A DNA stretch of 64,000 nt from Saccharopolyspora soli (GCF_022678645.1 NZ_JALBWV010000009.1:124001-188000); one strand, 5' to 3'; numbered from the stretch's first letter, positions 18,988 to 28,272 are shown. The notes: generated from the letters alone by a model not told the origin. Made by a program: numbers and translations.

Positions 18988-19484
18988 GGAAACGGTTGTG
19001 CCCGCCTGGTGAAGTCGAGTGATCGATTCGGCTCACCAGGGTCTGAAAACGGTTCGACAGCGACGACGTTAGAGTGCCCGTCGGCGACGTTGGCTCGGTT
19101 CTGCGCGTTTGCCTGGGCGACAGCAGCATTTTGCTGGTCTTTGGCCTTCGCGGTAGCTTCCTCGCCCTCTTGCCACAGGGCAATGGCTTCGGTGGCTTGC
19201 TCCTGAGCCCAGCGCAGCGTTCCCGCGTGCTCGATCAGTGCCTTCGCTGCTGAGTCAAGGGCGTCGCTGGATTTCAGCCACTTCGGCGGCTCTTTCGAGA
19301 AGAGGTCCATGAACGCTTCACTCGCCGCACCCGACCAACCGACGACATCGACATGCTTGAGATCCTCACCGACTGCGTTGAACTTCTCGCTCTGCGCACG
19401 GATCTTGGCCGCCATGTCTTCAACCGTGTCTGGATCCCCAGGAATCAGAGCCTTCGGGTCAGTGGTCTGCCCCAGCTCAACCAT
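18942..19484 (-). CDS. Truncated type VII secretion effector (signal domain only)
   Basis: 180 aa from ATG 19484. Residues 1 to about 130 (VELGQTTDPKALIPGDP, then GWSGAASEAFMDLFSKEP with the WxG turn, then WAQEQATEAIALWQ) match the N-terminal domain of actinobacterial putative T7SS-secreted proteins, a WXG100-like helical hairpin. Those proteins normally continue for hundreds of residues into a C-terminal toxin domain. Here the frame ends after a short low-complexity tail (from about 150), so the effector domain is missing. The start overlaps the upstream ESX-like gene stop (TGATG), so the pair is coupled. Probably a decayed or payload-stripped polymorphic toxin. Confidence 0.7.
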   Translation of the reverse strand: MVELGQTTDPKALIPGDPDTVEDMAAKIRAQSEKFNAVGEDLKHVDVVGWSGAASEAFMDLFSKEPPKWLKSSDALDSAAKALIEHAGTLRWAQEQATEAIALWQEGEEATAKAKDQQNAAVAQANAQNRANVADGHSNVVAVEPFSDPGEPNRSLDFTRRAQPFPCPNEPNSGLTKPPV

Positions 19485-19801
19485 CACCGGCCCCCAGAAG
19501 TGAACTCGTTGGCGATCTGCTGAATGGCGGCCTGTGCCTCTTGGTCGCGACCGACGTAGGACCGAGCTGTGTCATGTAGTGCGCTACTTGCTGCCTCGCT
19601 TGTCTGCACCAGAACTTGAGCGGAAAGCTCTACGGCCGAGCAGAAATCGGTGAGTGCTCGGGATACGCCATCATGCCCGCACGCATCGGATCTGCCGCCG
19701 AGGCTCGCCAGATCGCCCCCCTTCATTTCCCCGATCGCGTTAACAATGCGAGAACCTGCGTCTCGAAGTATTGCCGGATCGGTGTTGAATCCATCCCCCA
19801 T
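19484..19801 (-). CDS. ESX/WXG100-like T7SS partner protein
   Basis: 105 aa, almost wholly alpha-helical by sequence (ILRDAGSRIVNAIGEMKGG ... VSRALTDFCSAVELSAQVLV). It fits the small excreted-virulence-factor/type VII target proteins that precede effector genes in actinomycetes. It probably pairs with the signal domain encoded directly downstream for export through an ESX-type channel. AGGCGGAAAT precedes the ATG. No ESX core genes (EccC, EccB, MycP) lie in this window, so the secretion machine would be elsewhere. Confidence 0.65.
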   Translation of the reverse strand: MGDGFNTDPAILRDAGSRIVNAIGEMKGGDLASLGGRSDACGHDGVSRALTDFCSAVELSAQVLVQTSEAASSALHDTARSYVGRDQEAQAAIQQIANEFTSGGR

Positions 19802-19926
19802 ATTTCCGCCTTTCCTGCATTTCTATACAGCACAGGTGGTTTCAGCGTCCACCAAGCAAACGCTGGCCTACGACTGAATGTGTCTTTCGGATCAACCGAG
19901 ATCGCTGGTCAAGCAGCCTCAACAAC

Positions 19927-20430
19927 TCAGAGCTTGCCGATCAGCAAACCACGCCAGACCCATCCCGAGCCCGTGACAGCATCGCGAAGAGGAGGCTTCA
20001 AGTCGTTGGTGGAGAATGTGCGAGTCGTCTTAACGACGTTGCCGTGCTCGTCTCTACTGAGAGATGTCACAAATGACTTTTTGTTGATCTGGCCTCGGCT
20101 GAACTCCGACGCCAGCGTCAGTCTCGGCGAATCACCGATCCACGTGACCGACCATTCTTGATCGACAGCGCGAACCTCGTTCTTCCCCGGATTGAGCCGC
20201 ATCAGCGTTCTGTTGACCGTGGTTACGTTGCCGAAGTAGCCGAACCACTGAGCATCGGCGATCTTCCATTCGGCGACCAGATCCACCCCGTCCGCCTGAC
20301 CATCACGCACCACGAACGGCCTGTCCGGGCCGTTCACGGCCAGAAGAGCCGCGCGAACGTCTTCGGCAGACCGAGGTGCGACCCCACCAGGCGGGTGTTT
20401 CGTCCCGGACATCCAGTCAAACAGGCCCAT
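19927..20430 (-). CDS. Hypothetical protein in T7SS cassette
   Basis: 167 aa. I do not recognise a family with certainty. It starts MGLFDWMSG and has a soluble mixed alpha/beta make-up with many charged residues (NRTLMRLNPGKNEVRAVDQE). No signal peptide or membrane segment. GGGGAG lies nine bases before the ATG. It is the first gene of the cassette, 125 bases upstream of the ESX-like gene on the same strand. Similar short proteins near T7SS substrates are often chaperone-like or immunity proteins; that is a guess from position. Confidence 0.5.
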   Translation of the reverse strand: MGLFDWMSGTKHPPGGVAPRSAEDVRAALLAVNGPDRPFVVRDGQADGVDLVAEWKIADAQWFGYFGNVTTVNRTLMRLNPGKNEVRAVDQEWSVTWIGDSPRLTLASEFSRGQINKKSFVTSLSRDEHGNVVKTTRTFSTNDLKPPLRDAVTGSGWVWRGLLIGKL

Positions 20431-20506
20431 CGTTGCTACTCCCCGGTCCCGACAACGCGGAGCACTGTAACAGCCGATGCATGGCGAACGGCCGCAATCG
20501 GCCTGA

Positions 20507-21121
20507 TCACGCGCCCAGTTCGTCGGTTATGAAGCGGTGCAGGTGGTCGCGGGCTTGGGCACCCGTTAGCGGCGGGACGCCGCGTAGCCACTGCAGGGCT
20601 AGACCGTCGGCGAGGGCTACGAAGCGCACCGCTACCTCATCCGCGTCAGCACCGGTGAACGCTCCGCTGTCCTGGCCTGCGGCGATGATGTCGCGGATCT
20701 GCTCGTGCCAGGCCGCGTAGCGGTTGGCTTGGCGGTCGACGAAGTCTTCGTTGTGCAGGCCCGTTAGCCAGTACTCGAACCACAGGCGCCAGTGCCGCTT
20801 CGTTTCGGCGGTGAACTGCGCGTCGATCACTCCGCGCAGCGCCTCGCGCGGGTCCAGGGTGCGCAATTCAGCCATCAGCGGCGTGTAGTACTCCTCGATC
20901 TCCAGTGTTATCGCTTCGGCGAAGATCTCGTGCACCCCGGAGAAGTGGTACGTGATGGTGCCCGGCGAAATGCCCGCGTGCCTGGCTATGTCTCGGGCGC
21001 TGACCCCGGTGATGCCCCGTTCGGAGATGAGTTCGAGCGCGGCGCGCACCACCTGGCGGCGGCGCACCTCGGTGGGATGCCTGCTGCGCTGCTCGGCGGG
21101 CACGGCACGTCGGCCGGTCAT
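20507..21121 (-). CDS. TetR-family transcriptional regulator
   Basis: 204 aa. The N-terminal HTH (RRRQVVRAALELISERG ... ARDIARHAGISPGTITYHF) is preceded by a basic arm. The C-terminal ligand domain (from about 80) has the BetI-like TetR_C pattern with WRLWFEYWL. The ATG overlaps the CocE-hydrolase stop (ATGA), making it the last gene of the transporter operon. It is the natural candidate to bind the palindrome at 28235-28272 in front of that operon and so control its own synthesis. Confidence 0.9.
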   Translation of the reverse strand: MTGRRAVPAEQRSRHPTEVRRRQVVRAALELISERGITGVSARDIARHAGISPGTITYHFSGVHEIFAEAITLEIEEYYTPLMAELRTLDPREALRGVIDAQFTAETKRHWRLWFEYWLTGLHNEDFVDRQANRYAAWHEQIRDIIAAGQDSGAFTGADADEVAVRFVALADGLALQWLRGVPPLTGAQARDHLHRFITDELGA

Positions 21122-23109
21122 GCCGAACTCCGCGGGATCCGCTGCCGCCAGTGGCGCGACACCACGGTTTCCCCGTCGGCGGCGGCGTCCAGGCGACTGT
21201 CCACTATGAACTCCTCTCGGGTCGCGCGCAGTTCGGTCGTGGTGTTGACCTCCGCCAGCCAATCGGCCCGCCGCAGGCTGATTGTCCACTGTGATGTCGC
21301 GGTCGCGGAAAGCGGGTCGTCCTCGCGGATCCGGTAGGTCTCGGTGGCCTGCTCGGTGTAGGTGAGCCCGTCGGGGAAGGTTCGCGAGCCGCCGTAGTTG
21401 GGGTCGACTTCCAGGATCCACTCGCGGTTGGCGACATCCCGGCGCACCACCCGCTCGGGCCGATCCGGTGCGGCCCCGGTCCGCACTGCCAGCGGCGGCG
21501 CCTGTTCCGGTTCTTCGAACGAGATCGAGCCGTCGGAGTCCGCCGCGCGCACCGGTAGCACCAGCGCACTCGCGGCCGGGTCCAGTTCGACGGTGGCGCG
21601 CGCACCGTGCGGCCACACCCACGGGAAGTACGCCGTCGACACCGCGACCCGGATCCGGTGTCCTGGCGGGAAAGCGTGGCCGATTGCCGAGAGGTCGATG
21701 GTCACCGTCTCCGGCTCGCCCGGTCGCCAGGGGTCGGCGCGCTCGCGGCCGTTGCGGGCCAACAGGTTGAGCACGCCGCGGGTGACGAGCATCGACGAAC
21801 CATCCGGTGCCACGTCGCACAGCCGCACGGTGATGTTGGCGCGCTCGACGTCGCAGTCCATCCGCAGCGACACCCGCGTCCGGCCGAGGATTTCGACGCG
21901 TTCGGCCAACGGCGCCGAGTCGAAGCAGACCGAGCGGCCATCCTCCTCGCGCTGGTCCGGCGGCAGGTCGCTGCGGTTGCCGAACGGGAAGTACCGGCCC
22001 GCGTCGATGCCGGTGTGCTCGGGGCTGGCAACGACTACCGCCGAACCCGAGAGTTCCGCGTCGAAGCCGTAGCGGATCTCCTGCACCGACGGCGACGGCC
22101 AGGCGTCGTCACCGACCCAGCGGCCGGGCCGCTCGGAGTAGCAGGTGCTCGGCGCGACCGGTTCCGGGATCCAGGTGCGCAGCAGTGGGTCGTCCAGGAC
22201 ACCGGTGTCGGCGTCCTTGAGCCAGTGGTCCCACCAGCGCAGGGTTTCCTGCAGGAAGCCGATCGACGGTCCCGGTGGTAGGCCGCGGTCCGGGTACTGG
22301 TGCGACCACGGGCCGACGATGCCGCGCACCGGTGCGCGAAGGTGTTCGGCGAGCCGGAAAACCGTGTCGCGGTAGGGATCCGCCCAGCCGCCAACAGCCA
22401 GCACTGCCGCTTGCACGGCGGCGTAGTCCTCGCAAATGCTGCCGTGCCGCCAGTAGTTGTCGCGTTCCTGGTGCGCCAGCCAGGTGTGCAGGAACGGCTC
22501 GGCGGCGTCGAGGCGTTCGCGCCACATCTTCAGCCATTCGTCGCCGACCACCGACGGGTCCGGTGGGCGTGCGGTGAAGGCCAGCATCGTGCCCGCCCAC
22601 GCGGCCATGTCGATGCCGAGGACCGCGCCGCCGGTGTAGTGCACGTCGTTGTCGTAGCGGTCGTCGGTCGAGCACACCGTGACGATCGCCTTCAGCGGCT
22701 CCGGGCGCAGTGCCGCGATCTGCAACGCGTTGAAGCCGCCCCAGGAGATGCCGAACATGCCGACCTTCCCGGTGCACCAAGGCTGATCCGCCAGCCACTC
22801 GATGACGTCGACGCCGTCGGCCAGCTCGGTCGCGGTGTACTCGTCGAGCATGACGCCCTCGGAATTGCCGCTGCCGCGCAGGTCGACCCGCACCGATGCG
22901 TAGCCGTGCCCGGCGTAGTACGGGTGTCGCTGCGCGTCGCGCGGCGCGGTCCAGTCGCCCTTGCGGTACGGCAGGTATTCCAGCAGCGCGGGCACCGGCA
23001 CGGCGTCTGCGGGCCGCCAGATCCGCGCGTGCAGCCGGGTGCCGTCTCGCGTCGGGATCCAGCACTCCTCGACCAGCACTTCCCGGTCGAAGCGCTCCCG
23101 GTACCTCAC
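21118..23109 (-). CDS. CocE/NonD-family hydrolase (X-Pro dipeptidyl-peptidase-like)
   Basis: 663 aa. Alpha/beta-hydrolase core at about 15-300 with nucleophile S122 in FGISWGG and an early VRVDLRGSGNSEG. The C-terminal jelly-roll domain (from about 350) is typical of S15/CocE proteins (HRIRVAVSTAYFPWVWP). Members cleave X-Pro dipeptides, cocaine esters or acylated antibiotics. No signal peptide, so it should act on imported substrate. It overlaps the ABC ATPase stop by four bases and the TetR start by four. The operon context suggests it hydrolyses what the ABC system brings in, plausibly proline-containing peptides or an amide/ester compound. Confidence 0.88.
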   Translation of the reverse strand: MRYRERFDREVLVEECWIPTRDGTRLHARIWRPADAVPVPALLEYLPYRKGDWTAPRDAQRHPYYAGHGYASVRVDLRGSGNSEGVMLDEYTATELADGVDVIEWLADQPWCTGKVGMFGISWGGFNALQIAALRPEPLKAIVTVCSTDDRYDNDVHYTGGAVLGIDMAAWAGTMLAFTARPPDPSVVGDEWLKMWRERLDAAEPFLHTWLAHQERDNYWRHGSICEDYAAVQAAVLAVGGWADPYRDTVFRLAEHLRAPVRGIVGPWSHQYPDRGLPPGPSIGFLQETLRWWDHWLKDADTGVLDDPLLRTWIPEPVAPSTCYSERPGRWVGDDAWPSPSVQEIRYGFDAELSGSAVVVASPEHTGIDAGRYFPFGNRSDLPPDQREEDGRSVCFDSAPLAERVEILGRTRVSLRMDCDVERANITVRLCDVAPDGSSMLVTRGVLNLLARNGRERADPWRPGEPETVTIDLSAIGHAFPPGHRIRVAVSTAYFPWVWPHGARATVELDPAASALVLPVRAADSDGSISFEEPEQAPPLAVRTGAAPDRPERVVRRDVANREWILEVDPNYGGSRTFPDGLTYTEQATETYRIREDDPLSATATSQWTISLRRADWLAEVNTTTELRATREEFIVDSRLDAAADGETVVSRHWRQRIPRSSA

Positions 23110-24833
23110 CCGATCTCCTTCCAGCGCCGGATCAGGTGCCCGTCCCCGGCGTCGATCCAGGTCTCGTCGTGGTCGTCGTGTTCCCAGGCCGGGGCCGTTC
23201 CGGCGCTCCCGGTGGCCTGCGGGTCTGGTTCCAGCGCGGCGTCGAGCAGTTGGCGCGTGTAGGGGTGGTTGGGCCCGGCGAACACCGCCTCGGTGCTGCC
23301 CTGCTCGACCACCTTTCCCTGGTACAGCACCACGACCCGGTCGGCGATGCCACGCACGACGGCCAGGTCGTGGCTGATGAACAGGCAGGCGAGCCGGTGT
23401 TCGCGGCGCAGGTCGTCGAGCAGGTTGAGCACCTGCGCCTGCACGGACACGTCCAGGGCGGTGGTGATCTCGTCGGCGATGATCACCTCCGGCTCCCCGG
23501 CCAGGGCTCGCGCGATGCCGATGCGTTGCCGCTGCCCACCGGACAGTTGCGCGGGCAAGCGCTCCGCCAGCGCGGCGTCCAGTCGCACCGACTCGATGAG
23601 TTCTTCGGTGCGCTTGGCGCGCAACGCTGGCGGCACGATGCCGAACAGGCGCAGCGGTCGGCGCACCGAATCCCGCACGCTGCGCCGGGGGTTGAGCGCC
23701 GTGTCGGCGTTCTGGAACACCAGTTGCACCTTGCGACGCAGGTCGCGCGGGCGTTTTTCGGCTGGAACCCGCAGGTCTCCCGGTGTTTCACCGAGGTAGC
23801 GCAACCGTCCCGCAGTCGGGGGCCGCAAACCGGCCAGCGACGCCGCGAGCGTGGACTTGCCGCTGCCCGACTCGCCGACCAGCGCCAGGACTTCCCCGCG
23901 CCGCAGCTGCAACGACACGTCATCGACCGCGGTCCGGCTGCCGTAGCCGACGCGGATCTGGTCGAGATCCACCACAGGATCGGCATCCGGCACCGCAGTG
24001 CGCGCTCTGGTGCGCCGCGAGCCGTCAGCGTCGATCTCGACGAGTCCGCCGTCGGAGATGCGCGGCACGCTGGCCAGCAGCTGCCGGGTGTAGGGCTCGG
24101 CGGGCGCCGCGAAAAGCCGCTCAGCAGGGGCGGATTCCACGGTCCGGCCATCGCGCAGCACGTGCACGTGGTCGGCCATCGCCGCCACGACACCGAGGTC
24201 GTGGCTGACCAGCACCGTCGCCAACGACAGTTCGTCGGCCAAGGTGGCCAGCAGGTCGAGGATGCCGCGCTGGGTGATCACGTCCAGCCCGGTGGTCGGT
24301 TCGTCGAGCACCAGCACCCGCGGGCGGGCCGCGATCGCCATCGCGATCACCACCCGCTGCTGCTGGCCACCGGACAGCTGGTGCGGATAGCGCCTCGCCA
24401 GCTGGTCGGGCTCCGGCAGCCGCACCTGTTCGAGCAGCTCGACAACCCTCCCACGACGTGCTCCGCCGTCGAGCTGGTGTACGCGCAGCGCTTCGTCCAG
24501 CTGCCCTCCGATGCGCATCGAGGGCGTCAGCGCCGAGCCCGCGTTCTGCGCGACCATCGCCACGGTCCCGCCGCGCAGGGCCCGGAGTTGTTTGCCGGAC
24601 AACGAGAAGACGTCCTGGTCCGCGATCCGGACCTGCCCCGCGGTCCGCCGGGAGCCGTGCCGCAGGTGACCGAGCAAGGTCCCGGCGATGGTGGACTTGC
24701 CACTTCCCGACTCGCCCACCAGGGCCAGCGTCTGCCCGGCCTCGACCCGCAGCGACACGTCCCGCACCACGGTCACGTCACGGCGGCCAGCGCGGTAGGC
24801 GACCGAGAGGTCGCGCACGTCGACGAGGCTCAT
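23106..24833 (-). CDS. ABC transporter, fused double ATPase (DppD-DppF type)
   Basis: 575 aa with two complete nucleotide-binding domains. Each has a GESGSGKST Walker A; the signatures are LSGGQQQRV and LSGGQRQRIG; the Walker B strands end VLVLDEPTTG and VIIADEITTA. The fused layout is common in actinobacterial peptide/nickel/opine importers. The ATG overlaps the stop of the permease upstream. It energises the two permeases encoded directly upstream. Confidence 0.93.
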   Translation of the reverse strand: MSLVDVRDLSVAYRAGRRDVTVVRDVSLRVEAGQTLALVGESGSGKSTIAGTLLGHLRHGSRRTAGQVRIADQDVFSLSGKQLRALRGGTVAMVAQNAGSALTPSMRIGGQLDEALRVHQLDGGARRGRVVELLEQVRLPEPDQLARRYPHQLSGGQQQRVVIAMAIAARPRVLVLDEPTTGLDVITQRGILDLLATLADELSLATVLVSHDLGVVAAMADHVHVLRDGRTVESAPAERLFAAPAEPYTRQLLASVPRISDGGLVEIDADGSRRTRARTAVPDADPVVDLDQIRVGYGSRTAVDDVSLQLRRGEVLALVGESGSGKSTLAASLAGLRPPTAGRLRYLGETPGDLRVPAEKRPRDLRRKVQLVFQNADTALNPRRSVRDSVRRPLRLFGIVPPALRAKRTEELIESVRLDAALAERLPAQLSGGQRQRIGIARALAGEPEVIIADEITTALDVSVQAQVLNLLDDLRREHRLACLFISHDLAVVRGIADRVVVLYQGKVVEQGSTEAVFAGPNHPYTRQLLDAALEPDPQATGSAGTAPAWEHDDHDETWIDAGDGHLIRRWKEIG

Positions 24834-25672
24834 GCGGTTCCTTTCCGAATGCGGTCCACGCCCCACGCCTTCGACAACCCGTCGGCGGCCAGGTTCAGGC
24901 CCACCACCAGGGTCGCCAACGCGATGATCGGCGCGAGGCTGGCCAGCGGCACCACGGTGATCGCGGTTCGGTTCTCCGCCACCATCAGCCCCCAGTCCGG
25001 CGCCGGTGGGTTCACCCCGAATCCGAGGAAGGACAGCGAACTGATCAGCAGCACCGCCCACGAAGCCCGCATCGCGAACTCCACGAACACCACGTCGACG
25101 ATGTTCGGGAAGATCTCCCGCACCAGGATCGGCAGCGCACGCTCGCCGCGGGCGCGCGCCGCCGTGACGTAGTCGGCGGGCACAACGCCTTGCGCCGCGG
25201 CGCGAACCACCCGGACCACCGCCGGGGTGTAGACGACGGTGACCGCCAGCACGATCACCCCCGAACCGGTGCCGAACACGGTGACGATCACCAGCAGCGC
25301 CAGGATCGGCGGCACCGAAAGCACCGCGTCCAGCACCCGCATCACCACGTTGTCCAGCCATCCGCCGCGCAGCGCCACGAACGTGCCGATCAGCGTGCCG
25401 AGCCCGACCGTGCACAGCGTCGCGAGGAACGACACCGTCAGCGCGTACTGACCGCCGTGCAGGACACGGGAAAGCACATCCCGCCCGTACTGGTCGGTGC
25501 CCGCCCAGTGCTGCCAACTCCCACCCAGCAACGCCTGCGCCGGATCGTTGGCCACCGGCGAGTACGGCGAGATGAGCGGAGCCAGCAGCGCCAGCAGGAT
25601 GTGCACTCCCACGATCACCAGGCCGATGCGCGCGGACGTCGACAGCGGCAGCCGGGTTCGCAATGCGCTCAC
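24830..25672 (-). CDS. ABC transporter permease (DppC type)
   Basis: 280 aa. Six predicted membrane helices. The N-terminal GTDQYGRDVLSRVLHG motif is diagnostic of DppC/OppC, and the EAA-like loop is DYVTAARARGERALPILVREIFPN. The GTG start overlaps the upstream permease stop (GTGA). It forms the channel with the DppB-type protein. Confidence 0.92.
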   Translation of the reverse strand: MSALRTRLPLSTSARIGLVIVGVHILLALLAPLISPYSPVANDPAQALLGGSWQHWAGTDQYGRDVLSRVLHGGQYALTVSFLATLCTVGLGTLIGTFVALRGGWLDNVVMRVLDAVLSVPPILALLVIVTVFGTGSGVIVLAVTVVYTPAVVRVVRAAAQGVVPADYVTAARARGERALPILVREIFPNIVDVVFVEFAMRASWAVLLISSLSFLGFGVNPPAPDWGLMVAENRTAITVVPLASLAPIIALATLVVGLNLAADGLSKAWGVDRIRKGTA

Positions 25673-26625
25673 GCCTTCCCTCCCCCGGTACGCAACTTCG
25701 GGTTCAACGCCATCGCCGCCAGGTCGGCGGCGAGGTTGCACACCACGTAAATGCACGCGCCGAGCAGCGCGATCGCTTGCAGCATCGGCAGATCCCGGTC
25801 GTAGACCGACTCCAGCATCAACTTCCCGGCGCCCGGGTAGTTGAAGACGTTCTCGACCACCACCACACCGCCGACCAGCCAGGCGATGTTCATCGCGATC
25901 ACGTTCAACGTCGGCAGCAACGCGCTGGGCAGGGCGTGCCGGGTGACCACCCGCCAACGCCCCAGCCCCTTGAGCGTGGCGGTGGTGACGAACTCCGTGG
26001 CCATCACGTCGATCACGCTGGTGCGCGCCATCCGCACGATGTAGGCGGCCATCACCACGCCCAACGCGGCGGCGGGCAACCAGATCGCGGGCAGCAGGTC
26101 GGCGACTGTCGCATTCGGACCGTCGAGCACCACCGCCGGTAGCAGCGGCACGGTCACCGAGAACACCAGCACCAGCAGCGTGGCCACGACGAACTCCGGG
26201 ATGCTCATCCCGATCAGGCTCAGCCAGGAGATCGCCAGGTCCGGCCACCGGTCGCGGTACAGCCCGGCGATGACGCCCAGCGCCAGCGACACCGTGATCG
26301 CCACGACGATGGTCACCACCGCGATCAGCAGCGTGTTCCGCAGGTGCAACCCGAGATCAGCCGCCACCGGATCACCGGAGACCAGCGAAGTGCCGAAGTC
26401 GCCGTGCAGCGCGGAGCCGACCCAGGACAGGTACCGCTGCCAGGCCGGTACGTCCAGGTGCAGCTGCTCGCGCATCGCCGCGACGGCCTCCGGAGTGGCG
26501 TCCCGGCCGAGGACCTGGGTCGCGACATCGCCCGGCAGCGCCTGGACCGCGAAGAACACCAGCAGCGACGACAGCACGATGGTCAGCACCGCCGATGCCA
26601 GCCGCTGCAACACGAATTTCAACAT
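25669..26625 (-). CDS. ABC transporter permease (DppB type)
   Basis: 318 aa. N-terminal helix LKFVLQRLASAVLTIVL, the DppB motif ALPGDVATQVLGRDA, a GDFGTSLVSG loop and the EAA-like loop around TTATLKGLGRWRVVTRHALP. The TGATG overlap with the binding-protein gene indicates translational coupling. Confidence 0.92.
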   Translation of the reverse strand: MLKFVLQRLASAVLTIVLSSLLVFFAVQALPGDVATQVLGRDATPEAVAAMREQLHLDVPAWQRYLSWVGSALHGDFGTSLVSGDPVAADLGLHLRNTLLIAVVTIVVAITVSLALGVIAGLYRDRWPDLAISWLSLIGMSIPEFVVATLLVLVFSVTVPLLPAVVLDGPNATVADLLPAIWLPAAALGVVMAAYIVRMARTSVIDVMATEFVTTATLKGLGRWRVVTRHALPSALLPTLNVIAMNIAWLVGGVVVVENVFNYPGAGKLMLESVYDRDLPMLQAIALLGACIYVVCNLAADLAAMALNPKLRTGGGKA

Positions 26626-28214
26626 CACGACTCCCGGAGTCCGATGTGCAGGTAGTCGAACTCGAAGCCGTATTCCGAGTAGTTCAGCACCTCGCGGGAG
26701 ATCCCGACCAAGCGATCGGCGAACATCGGGGTGATCGAGCCGCTGTTGTCCACCACGTAGCGCTGCGCGTCCTGGTAATGCACCCGGCGCCGTGCCGGGT
26801 CCATCTCGCGGCGGGCGGCGTCGAGCATCGCGTCGAAGGCGGGATCGGCCCAGCCAGTTTCGTTGTAGGACGAGCCACCCCGGAAGATCTGGTTGAGCAG
26901 TTGGTCGATCGGCCGGCCGGTGTACCAGTAGGTGGCGCACAGCGGCTGCCGCATCCAGATCTGCGAGTAGTACGAGTCCGCTGACGCCGTGCGCACCCGG
27001 AGCCGAATACCCGCCTGGGCGGCGGAATCGGCGAAGGCCAGGGCCATCGGGGTGAACACCGGGTCGTAGCTGGAGGTGTACACGTCCAGTGCGAGGTTCT
27101 CCTGACCGGCCTGCTTGAGCAGCGCCCGCGCCCGGTCCGGATCGTGCTGCACCCGGTAGTCCGTCCACATCGGATTGTCCGGGGGAACCGGGTTGTCGTT
27201 GCCCAGCGCACCCGCGCGCTGGATCGCCACGTCGAACACCGACTGCTGGTCGTAAGCGAGCTTGAACGCCTTGCGCACCAACGGATCGGTGAACGGCGGT
27301 GCGGTGCACAGCATCGGCAACCCGTACCACTGGGAGTTCGGGGCTCGGGCGATCGTGGTGCGGGGCGCGGAGTTGATCACCCGCGCGGTGGCGAAGTCCA
27401 GGTTCGTCTGCGACAGCAGGTGGACCTGTCCCGCCAGCAGCGCGTTCGCCCTGGCCTGCGTGTCAGCGATGGAGAAGTACTCGATGGCCGACAGCACCGG
27501 CACACCGGCGAAGTGGTCCGGGTTGGCCACCACTCGCCCGCGGCCAGCAGCGGTGAACGATTCGAGCCGGAACGGGCCGGTGCCGATCCCGGTCTGCGCG
27601 ATGGTCGCACCGCTGCCGTCCGGGACCACGTAGCACTGGTATGCGGTGAGCAGGCTGGGGAACTCCGCGTTCGGCGACTTCAACGCGAATTCCACGGTGT
27701 GCTCGTCAGGTGCGCTGATCCCGGCCGGATCGAGCAGCGGCGAGAGCACGCCTTCCTGCGGCGAGGACAGCGCCGGGTCGAGGATGCGCCGCACGGTGTA
27801 GACGACGTCGGCGGCGGTGAACGGTTTTCCGTCGTGGAAGTGCACGTCCCGGCGCAACCGGAACCGCCACCGCATGCCGAGCGGATCGGATTCCCACGAT
27901 TCCGCCAGGTCCGGCGCGACCTCGCCGTCCCGATCTATCCGGACAACCCGGTTGTACAACGCCCCCAGGTACTCGTAGGCCGACAGGGAACTGGCCGGAT
28001 CGAGGGTCTCGGCCTGCGACGCGGGCGGCCGCGCGATGCGCAGCACGCCGCCGGGTCGTGGCACACCGGTCGCCGCCGCGGTGGGCAGCGGCGCCGCACC
28101 CGCACCACCGCACCCGCCCGCCAGCACGGCGGTGCCCATCAGTCCCAGACCGGCGCCCAACAGGGTTCGTCTGCGCATCCGGCCCGCACCACGGGCCTGC
28201 TGCTGTTCGTCCAC
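26625..28214 (-). CDS. ABC transporter substrate-binding lipoprotein (SBP_bac_5)
   Basis: 529 aa from GTG 28214; ATG 28178 just before the signal is an alternative. Signal peptide RRRTLLGAGLGLMGTAVLAG with lipobox LAGGC, so it is anchored outside the membrane. Family 5 pattern: LAESWESDPLGMRWRFRLRR, FHDGKPFTAADVVYTVRRIL and RKAFKLAYDQQ. Such proteins bind di- or oligopeptides, opines or glycosides. It is the first gene of a six-gene operon running to the TetR gene, and a palindrome lies directly upstream. Confidence 0.92.
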   Translation of the reverse strand: MDEQQQARGAGRMRRRTLLGAGLGLMGTAVLAGGCGGAGAAPLPTAAATGVPRPGGVLRIARPPASQAETLDPASSLSAYEYLGALYNRVVRIDRDGEVAPDLAESWESDPLGMRWRFRLRRDVHFHDGKPFTAADVVYTVRRILDPALSSPQEGVLSPLLDPAGISAPDEHTVEFALKSPNAEFPSLLTAYQCYVVPDGSGATIAQTGIGTGPFRLESFTAAGRGRVVANPDHFAGVPVLSAIEYFSIADTQARANALLAGQVHLLSQTNLDFATARVINSAPRTTIARAPNSQWYGLPMLCTAPPFTDPLVRKAFKLAYDQQSVFDVAIQRAGALGNDNPVPPDNPMWTDYRVQHDPDRARALLKQAGQENLALDVYTSSYDPVFTPMALAFADSAAQAGIRLRVRTASADSYYSQIWMRQPLCATYWYTGRPIDQLLNQIFRGGSSYNETGWADPAFDAMLDAARREMDPARRRVHYQDAQRYVVDNSGSITPMFADRLVGISREVLNYSEYGFEFDYLHIGLRES

Positions 28215-28234
28215 CTACTCGCCACCAAGCATTA

Positions 28235-28272
28235 ATCGTACAACTGTCCAACTCAGTTGGTTGACGTACGAT
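28235..28272. promoter_or_regulatory. Candidate TetR operator between transporter operon and oxidoreductase gene
   Basis: The core CCAACT-C-AGTTGG (28248-28260) is a perfect dyad. The outer arms ATCGTAC (28235-28241) and GTACGAT (28266-28272) are nearly symmetric, offset by one base. On the minus strand TACGAT (28240-28235) could be the -10 box of the binding-protein gene, and on the plus strand TTGACG (28261-28266) could be a -35. A repressor bound here could control both genes. Confidence 0.6.
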
